Origin: Pseudomonas vanderleydeniana
GTDB lineage: Bacteria; Pseudomonadota; Gammaproteobacteria; Pseudomonadales; Pseudomonadaceae
Direction: 5' to 3'
Length of the DNA stretch: 64,000 nt
NCBI RefSeq assembly: GCF_014268755.2
Contig: NZ_CP077093.1
Span: forward strand, 6,159,501-6,223,500
The notes under the pieces are model-generated. The model was given only the letters and a program-made list of their open reading frames with translations, searched no databases and was not told where the DNA came from. Shown here in pieces: positions 57,560 to 64,000 of this stretch. A program made the position numbers and the translations under genes. Each line of letters opens with the position of its first letter. Position 1 is the stretch's first letter.

Positions 57560-60500
57560 CTACTTGGATTTTTCAAAAGGCTTGTCGAAGGTGATTTTCG
57601 GTTCTTTCCAGGGGCCGGTGACGCTGTACTTCACGCTGGCAAAGCGGGCGACGCGGTCGCCAATCAGCTTGTCGATCAGGAACAGCGCACCACCGACCGC
57701 CGGCGCCCCGACGATCAGCGCGGCGATCGGCAGGTTGTTGGTCACTGGCAAGGTCACCAGCAGTTTGGCATCGACCCGGTCGTTGACCATGTCCAGCGTG
57801 CCATTGAGCTCCAGGTTGCTCGATGGCCCGGTCAGCACGATCGGTTCGCGGGTGACATACACGCCATCACTCGCCACCAGCAGCCCCTTGACCCGGTCAT
57901 AGCTCAGGCCCTTGCCGAGCAGGTCGGAGAAATCCAGGCGCAAGCGACGACCAATGGAGTTGAAGTTCAACAGGCCGAATACCCTCAACGCCTGGGCACC
58001 GCCCTCGACCTCGACGAACTGGCCCTTGCGCAGGGTCGCATCGAGGCTGCCGGAAAAACGCTTGAGCCCGACCCAGGCAGGCGAGCCAGGCCAGCGACCA
58101 TCGACGTCGAGGTGGAAGTCGTCACTGGTCACGGTCGGCGCAAAACTCCAGGCCTTGAGCACATCGGCCAGGTTCTTGCCTTCCAGGCGGCCGTTGATCC
58201 AGCTACCGGTACTGCCCGGCACACCTTCCCAACCGCCATTACCCTGCAGTTGCATGCCCTTGAGGCCGAGGTTGAGGTCGTTGAGCTGGATCCCCTTCGG
58301 GGTCGGCCGGACTTTCAGCGACCAGGCGCCCACCAGGTCCGGCCCCTGGAACAACTGGTCGATTGCGATATCCAGCGCCGGGATCTGCCGCGGGTCCACC
58401 GAGGCCAGCGGATCCGGGGCATTTTCGTCGGCGACCACGCTCGGATCAGGAGCAGGCAGCCGGACGTAGGCCAGCCTGACCCCGATCGGCGCGCCCTTGG
58501 CATCCGGCAAGGTCACGCTGCCCTTGGCCTGCTGGCTGTCGACCAGCAATCCCCAGGTCGCGCCACTACGAGCCATCTGCAAACTCACCTGGTCGAACTG
58601 GGTACCGAAACCGCTGAGTTTTCCAACCTTGAAATCCGCACTGCTGAGCAGCTGCTTGGCATTTCCCCCCGGATCCTGGCCGGCATAGCGGTCGACCACC
58701 GCTTTCCACGGCTCCAGATCCAGCTCCGAAAGCACGCCACGTACACGCAGGCCCCTGACCGTCGGCAACTGCGCGTCGCCATCACCGAGGAACAGTTCGC
58801 CACGGCCCTCGGCCAGCTTGCCGCCCGGGGCGGCGAAGGTGAAGTTCGCCAACTCGCCATAGTCGAACCAGTAACGCCGCTCGGCGCCCTGCAGGGTCAT
58901 GCGGAACACACTGTCGCGGCCCTGGCTGGCCGGCATGCCGAAAGGCGCGGGCAAGTCGACGGCAACCCCCTTGAGGTTGGAATTGATCATCAACTGGCTG
59001 TCGGCACCGTCGAGGTTCAACTGCAACTGGTACGGCAGGTCACCGGAGACCGGCAGCGGCTGGCTGACACCCAGCCAGTCGGAAAGCTTCCTGATTGCCA
59101 CCTGGCCCTTGGCGGTCACCCGGGTACTGAGGCTGCCGGGCTTGCCATCGGCACTGATCTGCGCGGTGATCGGCCGGTCGAACGCCTGGGCGCTGATCCC
59201 GTCGCCACTGAGCCCCTTGTCGCTGTCGAAACGGAAGTTGCCCTTGAGCTGGCTCAGCTCCAGGTTCGGGTCGGCCAGTTTCAGCCGCGCCTGGTCGGTG
59301 GCGAAATCCACCAGGATCTTCGGGGCGTCACCCTTCTCCAGCGGCACATCCAGCTTGACCTTGCCCTGCAGGTCACCCTCGCCCTGCCAGCCGGCAAAGG
59401 TCGGACCTGTGCCGATCGGCGCCTCCTGGAGAATCTTCAGGCCGTCGCCAAGTCCGCCAGCGAAATTGCCGTCAAGGAACATGTGCGGCGCCTTGCCCGG
59501 CGTCGAATGAGGGATGTTGACCATTACGTCACTGACCCGGGTGTCGAGCAACTGGCCCTTGCTGGCCTTGATCCGCACGCCACTGTCCTCGATGAACACA
59601 TCACCGTTGACCTTGCTGACATGCGGCCAGCCCGGCTGGAAGGCCAGCTCGGCGTCATGCACCTTGAAGAACAGGCTGATGCTGCGCGCCGCGGCGATAG
59701 CATCGTGATTCAGCGAGCCCTGGTACTGGAAGAAGCCCTGGTCCACGGCACCATGCAGGATCGCGGTACGCAGCCATTCGTCCAGGGACGGGCTCAATAC
59801 CGCCGGCAGGTATTTCGGGGTGAAACGCCCATCACCATCGACCAGGCCGACCCGCAGGTCCATGTAGTCTTCCTGTTCCTGGGCAAAGTGCAGGCGAATC
59901 AGGAAGTCGGCGGCAATCTTGCCCTCCTCGCCGAGCACCTTGATGTAGGGCGCGATCAGGGTGAAACCCTGCTGGTCGAGCTTCCAGGTCAGCCGGGCAT
60001 TGGCCTGCAGGTACTGCCAGGGCTTGTTGAAGATCGGGTAGAGAAACAGCGAGAAATCCTTGCTGTCCATGCGCAACTCGCCATGGCCCAGGTCGCCGCT
60101 GATACTGCCGGTGACGTTCCGCGCCGCAGGTGCGCCGTGATAGGCGTCGAAGCCGACCCGTTCCAGGTTGGCTTCGAAACTCACGCGACGGTCGCCGGTT
60201 TCCTGCGGCCGGTAATCGAACAGCACATTGCGCAATGCCCCGGTGACTTTCAGGTGATCGATCACCGTGGCCAATCCTTGCGGCAGCGGCGCCAGACTGT
60301 CGAGCAGCGGGGTGATCGGGGTCAGGTCCAGGCGATCGGCCTGCACATGCCACAGCTCGCCGCTCTTGTCGGTCGCGGCACTCTGCTGCAGTTGCAGGTG
60401 GGATTCCCAACGGGTCTGCCCGAGGTTCATCGCCAACGAATCGAGCAGCAGGCTGAAGCCCTGGTCATTGCGCTGCAGGTAGGCATTGAGGGCCAGGTTC

Positions 60501-61378
60501 TCGATCTTCGTCGGCTTGCGGTCGGCGTATCCCCCCTTCAATTGCGGGGCATTGAGTCGTGCCACGGCGCTTTGCACCGTGCCATCGGCCCACTTCAGCC
60601 AGAATTCACCACCGGCCTTGAGTTCGGCGATCTTCCACTGGCCAGCCAGGCTGGCCGGCAGCCAGCGCGCCCAGTCACTCTGCGGCAGGCTCAGGTAGGC
60701 GTCGACGGAAGCCTTGCGCCACTCGCTGGGGCGCATGCGAGCCATCAGGTTGAGCGCCAGCGGCTGGCCGTCGGGCAGGGTCAGGCGCAGGTCGAGACGC
60801 TGGCGGCTGGGGCCGGCACGCAGGTTCAGGCCGACATAGGTCAGGGTCAGCGGTGACTCGCCATGGGGCTGCAGGGTCAGTTGGCTGCCCAACACCGACA
60901 ACTGCTCGACGACCTGCAGGCGCGTCAGCAACTGTTCGGGGTCCAGCGGCTGGTCATCGGCCTGCCGGGGCAGCCCTTCGAGCGCCCATTGTCCGTCCTC
61001 GCCCTGCTTGAGGTTGAGTTGCAACCCATCGAGTTCGAGACGACTGATACGCAGCTCGCGGGCCAGCAGGCTGGCACGGATGTCCGGGATCACTTCGACA
61101 TGATCCAGGCGCAGGGCCGAGGCGCCCGCGCCGACCATCACGTCGTGGGCCGACAGCACCGGGGCAAGCCCGCTCCAGCGCCCTTCGAGACTGCCGATGG
61201 AGAGCGGCATGCCCAGCGCCGCCTGGGCCTTGGACTCCACATACGCCCGATATTCGGCCACCAGCGGCACGAGTTGCCGCCCCAGGCTGACGTACAACGC
61301 CAGCAACACCAGCAGCAACGCACAGATACCCAGGCTCCAGCGGGTCAACGCGGCACCAAAGCGCGACAAACGCTCCAT
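57560..61378 (-). CDS. yhdP: AsmA-family phospholipid transporter YhdP
   Basis: A 1272-residue protein with one N-terminal transmembrane anchor (LGICALLLVLLALYVSL) and a long periplasmic beta-groove of the AsmA-like/VPS13-like class (DUF3971 and AsmA_2 regions). In E. coli YhdP helps move phospholipid to the outer membrane with TamB and YdbH. The C-terminal LVTLPVTNNLPIAALIVGAP is typical. It starts 78 nt after rng in a rng-yhdP-nit-tldD order. Confidence 0.93.
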   Translation of the reverse strand: MERLSRFGAALTRWSLGICALLLVLLALYVSLGRQLVPLVAEYRAYVESKAQAALGMPLSIGSLEGRWSGLAPVLSAHDVMVGAGASALRLDHVEVIPDIRASLLARELRISRLELDGLQLNLKQGEDGQWALEGLPRQADDQPLDPEQLLTRLQVVEQLSVLGSQLTLQPHGESPLTLTYVGLNLRAGPSRQRLDLRLTLPDGQPLALNLMARMRPSEWRKASVDAYLSLPQSDWARWLPASLAGQWKIAELKAGGEFWLKWADGTVQSAVARLNAPQLKGGYADRKPTKIENLALNAYLQRNDQGFSLLLDSLAMNLGQTRWESHLQLQQSAATDKSGELWHVQADRLDLTPITPLLDSLAPLPQGLATVIDHLKVTGALRNVLFDYRPQETGDRRVSFEANLERVGFDAYHGAPAARNVTGSISGDLGHGELRMDSKDFSLFLYPIFNKPWQYLQANARLTWKLDQQGFTLIAPYIKVLGEEGKIAADFLIRLHFAQEQEDYMDLRVGLVDGDGRFTPKYLPAVLSPSLDEWLRTAILHGAVDQGFFQYQGSLNHDAIAAARSISLFFKVHDAELAFQPGWPHVSKVNGDVFIEDSGVRIKASKGQLLDTRVSDVMVNIPHSTPGKAPHMFLDGNFAGGLGDGLKILQEAPIGTGPTFAGWQGEGDLQGKVKLDVPLEKGDAPKILVDFATDQARLKLADPNLELSQLKGNFRFDSDKGLSGDGISAQAFDRPITAQISADGKPGSLSTRVTAKGQVAIRKLSDWLGVSQPLPVSGDLPYQLQLNLDGADSQLMINSNLKGVAVDLPAPFGMPASQGRDSVFRMTLQGAERRYWFDYGELANFTFAAPGGKLAEGRGELFLGDGDAQLPTVRGLRVRGVLSELDLEPWKAVVDRYAGQDPGGNAKQLLSSADFKVGKLSGFGTQFDQVSLQMARSGATWGLLVDSQQAKGSVTLPDAKGAPIGVRLAYVRLPAPDPSVVADENAPDPLASVDPRQIPALDIAIDQLFQGPDLVGAWSLKVRPTPKGIQLNDLNLGLKGMQLQGNGGWEGVPGSTGSWINGRLEGKNLADVLKAWSFAPTVTSDDFHLDVDGRWPGSPAWVGLKRFSGSLDATLRKGQFVEVEGGAQALRVFGLLNFNSIGRRLRLDFSDLLGKGLSYDRVKGLLVASDGVYVTREPIVLTGPSSNLELNGTLDMVNDRVDAKLLVTLPVTNNLPIAALIVGAPAVGGALFLIDKLIGDRVARFASVKYSVTGPWKEPKITFDKPFEKSK

Positions 61379-61456
61379 GTCAGTGGCCCCTCAGGCAGGA
61401 TTCAATGCAAAGGCCAGCTTCAAGCAGTGCGGGCAATGTGTGTAGGAAACAGGGAA

Positions 61457-62914
61457 TCAGAGCAGCACCACGTCATATTGTTCCTGGGAATACATGGTTT
61501 CGACCTGGAATCGGATCGTGCGCCCGATGAAGGCTTCCAGCTCGGCGACATTGCCCGACTCTTCGTCCAGCAGGCGATCGACCACCTTCTGGTTGGCCAA
61601 CACTCTATAACCTTCGGCCTGGTAGGCACGGGCTTCGCGGAGGATTTCCCGGAAAATCTCGTAACAAACCGTCTCCGGGGTCTTCAGCTTGCCCCTGCCC
61701 TGGCAACTGCTGCACGGCTCGCAAAGCACCTGTTCCAGGCTTTCGCGGGTGCGCTTGCGGGTCATCTGCACCAGTCCCAGCTCGGTGATGCCGATGATGT
61801 TGGTCTTGGCGTGATCGCGCTCGAGCTGCTTCTCCAGGGTCCGCAGCACCTGGCGCTGATGCTCCTCGTCCTCCATGTCGATGAAGTCGATGATGATGAT
61901 CCCGCCGAGGTTGCGCAGGCGCAGTTGACGGGCGATCGCGGTGGCCGCCTCGAGGTTGGTCTTGAAGATGGTTTCCTCGAGGTTGCGATGACCGACGAAG
62001 GCCCCGGTATTGACGTCGATGGTGGTCATGGCTTCCGCCGGGTCGACTACCAGGTAGCCACCGGACTTGAGCGGCACCTTGCGCTCCAGGGCTTTCTGGA
62101 TCTCGTCCTCGACCCCATACAGATCGAAGATCGGCCGCTCGCCGGGGTAGTGTTCCAGGCGATCGGCGATTTCCGGCATTAGTTCGGCGACGAACTGTGT
62201 GGTTTTCTGGAAGGTCTCGCGGGAGTCGATGCGAATCTTCTCGATCTTGGGGCTGACCAGGTCACGCAGGGTCCGCAGCGCCAGGCCAAGATCCTCGTAG
62301 ATCACATTCGGCGCACCGATGGTCTTGATCTGCGCGCCGATCTGGTCCCAGAGTCGCCGCAGGTAGCGGATGTCCATCATGATCTCGTCAGCCCCGGCGC
62401 CCTCGGCGGCGGTGCGCAGGATGAACCCACCGGCTTCCTTGATGCCTTCCTGGGCGACGCAGTCGCTGACCACCTTTTTCAGGCGCTCACGCTCGGCTTC
62501 ATCCTCGATCTTCAGCGAGATGCCGACATGCGCAGTGCGTGGCATGTACACCAGGTAGCGCGAGGGAATCGACAGTTGCGTGGTCAGGCGGGCACCCTTG
62601 GTACCGATCGGGTCCTTGGTGACCTGCACCACCAGGCTCTGCCCTTCGTGAACCAGCGCGCTGATGCTTTCCACCGCCGGGCCTTCGCGCATGGAGATTT
62701 CCGAGGCATGGATGAACGCCGCGCGATCCAGGCCGATGTCGACGAACGCCGCCTGCATGCCCGGCAGTACCCGGACAACCTTGCCCTTGTAGATATTGCC
62801 GACGATGCCGCGCTTCTGCGTCCGCTCGACATGGACCTCTTGCAACACACCGTTCTCTACCACCGCCACGCGCGATTCCATCGGCGTGATGTTGATCAGG
62901 ATCTCTTCACTCAT
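61457..62914 (-). CDS. rng: Ribonuclease G
   Basis: A 485-residue RNase E/G endonuclease with an N-terminal S1 domain (IVGNIYKGKVVRVLPGMQAA), catalytic acids in TIDVNTGAF and IIIIDFIDMEDEEHQRQ, and the zinc-link CEPCSSCQG. It lacks the long C-terminal scaffold of RNase E. It trims 16S rRNA and some mRNAs. The ATG at 62914 is used; upstream in-frame codons to 62941 are not conserved. Confidence 0.96.
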   Translation of the reverse strand: MSEEILINITPMESRVAVVENGVLQEVHVERTQKRGIVGNIYKGKVVRVLPGMQAAFVDIGLDRAAFIHASEISMREGPAVESISALVHEGQSLVVQVTKDPIGTKGARLTTQLSIPSRYLVYMPRTAHVGISLKIEDEAERERLKKVVSDCVAQEGIKEAGGFILRTAAEGAGADEIMMDIRYLRRLWDQIGAQIKTIGAPNVIYEDLGLALRTLRDLVSPKIEKIRIDSRETFQKTTQFVAELMPEIADRLEHYPGERPIFDLYGVEDEIQKALERKVPLKSGGYLVVDPAEAMTTIDVNTGAFVGHRNLEETIFKTNLEAATAIARQLRLRNLGGIIIIDFIDMEDEEHQRQVLRTLEKQLERDHAKTNIIGITELGLVQMTRKRTRESLEQVLCEPCSSCQGRGKLKTPETVCYEIFREILREARAYQAEGYRVLANQKVVDRLLDEESGNVAELEAFIGRTIRFQVETMYSQEQYDVVLL

Positions 62915-62970
62915 GGCTGCGTCTCGTTCAGGCGTGTTCACAATTATTGCCGTTCACTGGGGTGCGGCAA

Positions 62971-63567
62971 TCAGCGCACGATAAGGTTTTGCCAACAGGG
63001 TATGTCGAAACGGCCGAGCAGTTCTGCGGTTTCGCACACGGGCAAACCGACCACGCCGGAATAGCTGCCGTTCAGGCTTTCGACGAAAACGGCCGCCAGG
63101 CCTTGAATGGCGTAGCTTCCAGCCTTGTCCCGGGGTTCACCGCTGACCCAGTAGGTGTGTGCCTCTTCTGTTTTGATAGTACGAAATTTCACGAGACTGC
63201 GAACCACCCTCGACTCGCAACGTTCACCGTCCAGCACTGCAATGGCGGTCAGGACTTCGTGCTCGCGCCCCGACAGAGTGAGCAGCGTGGCCACCGCATC
63301 CGCCTCGTCCAGCGGCTTGCCGAGAATACGTTGGTCGAGCACCACGGCGGTGTCGGCGCCCAGCACGCAGGCCGCCGCGACCTCGCCCAGGAGCGCGCGC
63401 CCGGCTGCAGCCTTGCCACGTGCCAAGCGCTCGACGTAGGCCGCCGGCGATTCGCCGGCCAGGGGAGTTTCATCGATATCGGCACTGATCGCGGTAAACG
63501 GCACACCGATCTGGGTGAGCAGCTCACGCCGGCGTGGCGAGCCGGAGGCCAGGTAGAGCGGGTTCAT
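62971..63567 (-). CDS. maf: Maf-family nucleotide pyrophosphatase (YhdE type)
   Basis: A 198-residue Maf/YhdE protein, acting on dTTP/UTP and modified bases. It starts [20 protein letters not shown] and has the [16 protein letters not shown] and [19 protein letters not shown] motifs. The mreD-maf-rng order supports the YhdE rather than the YceF type. The ATG at 63567 has an AGGAGATG upstream; the longer frame to 63612 is unlikely. Confidence 0.94.
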   Translation of the reverse strand: MNPLYLASGSPRRRELLTQIGVPFTAISADIDETPLAGESPAAYVERLARGKAAAGRALLGEVAAACVLGADTAVVLDQRILGKPLDEADAVATLLTLSGREHEVLTAIAVLDGERCESRVVRSLVKFRTIKTEEAHTYWVSGEPRDKAGSYAIQGLAAVFVESLNGSYSGVVGLPVCETAELLGRFDIPCWQNLIVR

Positions 63568-63634
63568 CGAGACATCTCCTTGTCGGGGCTCTTCGCGCAG
63601 ATCATCGGGCACCGGGAAATGGCCGACGATTCAA

Positions 63635-64000
63635 TCAGTTGATTTTGTAGCGTCGGCGCAGCCCACGCAGGCCGAAGCTGACCCAGGGCCAGAGCAGCGC
63701 ACTGACCAGGGCCGGCAGGACCAGCGCAAGGGTGGGCTGGCGGTTGCCGGTCAGGGCACTGAGCCACAACTGGACCAGTTGCGCCAGGCCGAAGATCACC
63801 AGGATCACCAGGCTCTGCTGCCACATGGGGAACATGCGAAGGCGCTGCTGCAAGGACAGCACCAGGAAGGTGATCAGCGTCAGGATCAGTGCGCTCTGTC
63901 CGAGCAGGGTACCGTAGAGCACGTCTTCGGCCAGGCCGAGCAGGAACGCGGTGACCATGCCGATCTTGTGCGGCAGGTACAGCGACCAGAACGCCAGCAG
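63635..64000 (-). CDS. mreD: Rod-shape-determining protein MreD, 3' part
   Basis: The C-terminal ~121 residues of an integral membrane protein, cut by the window end. The segments IGMVTAFLLGLAEDVLYGTL, LILTLITFLVLSL and LVILVIFGLAQLVQLWLSAL are typical of MreD, the membrane component of the MreBCD elongation machinery. The following maf-rng order supports this. The true start lies beyond 64000; an internal ATG at 63958 is not the gene start. Confidence 0.88.
   Translation of the reverse strand: MLAFWSLYLPHKIGMVTAFLLGLAEDVLYGTLLGQSALILTLITFLVLSLQQRLRMFPMWQQSLVILVIFGLAQLVQLWLSALTGNRQPTLALVLPALVSALLWPWVSFGLRGLRRRYKIN

Noticed and set aside
57542..60856. A 1104-residue plus-strand frame
   Set aside because: Antisense shadow of yhdP, Gln/Arg-rich and without motifs.

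Overview
The window is a stretch of Pseudomonas chromosome, most likely from the P. fluorescens group. The basis is high G+C, Pseudomonas core-gene order (hmgA-fahA, folM-folE-folX, murA-hisG-hisD-hisC-algW, mlaFEDCB, kdsD-kdsC-lptCAB-rpoN-hpf-ptsN-rapZ-ptsO, fagA-fumC-orfX-sodM, tldD-pmbA, rng-maf-mreD), and several families of REP/REPIN palindromes (cores GTGGGAGCCGGC, GTGGCGAGCGGGCTTG and CGTTCCCACGC) in the gaps. I see no rRNA, tRNA, CRISPR array, prophage or insertion sequence.

1-5400 holds homogentisate catabolism (fahA, cut by the window edge, and hmgA) with a divergent IclR regulator and an operator-like palindrome, then a large MalT-like LuxR regulator. 5478-6075 is a perfect tandem triplication of a ~200 bp composite REP unit. 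6084-10705 carries a DUF1329/DUF1302 pair and an acyl-CoA-type short-chain dehydrogenase, with an orphan terminator between them. 10842-13334 carries lrgAB with a divergent LysR regulator and a flavodoxin.

13490-15597 is the most distinctive part: a short LOV blue-light receptor, a PilZ-like protein and a LitR/CarH-type MerR regulator that has lost its cobalamin-binding residues. Divergent from it are a membrane-anchored ABM-domain protein and the monapterin genes folM-folE-folX. By analogy with the PplR/PpSB-LOV pairs of P. putida this is a candidate light-response locus, here with a PilZ-like gene inserted between sensor and regulator.

18218-33018 is mixed housekeeping and sulfur metabolism: DUF1244 and HopJ-family proteins, trxB, cysZ, a GT4 glycosyltransferase, an Old Yellow Enzyme, glutathione peroxidase, SlyD, DUF3565, pta, a YihG-like acyltransferase, cysD-cysNC and a Nif3-family protein. 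33120-49816 is envelope and nitrogen-regulation core: algW, his genes, murA-ibaG, the Mla lipid-transport operon, Kdo and LPS-export genes, rpoN and the nitrogen PTS. 49913-52913 has a previously hidden small membrane ORF and the Fur-controlled fagA-fumC-orfX-sodM operon. 53167-64000 holds pmbA, darP, tldD, a nitrilase, yhdP, rng, maf and the 3' part of mreD.
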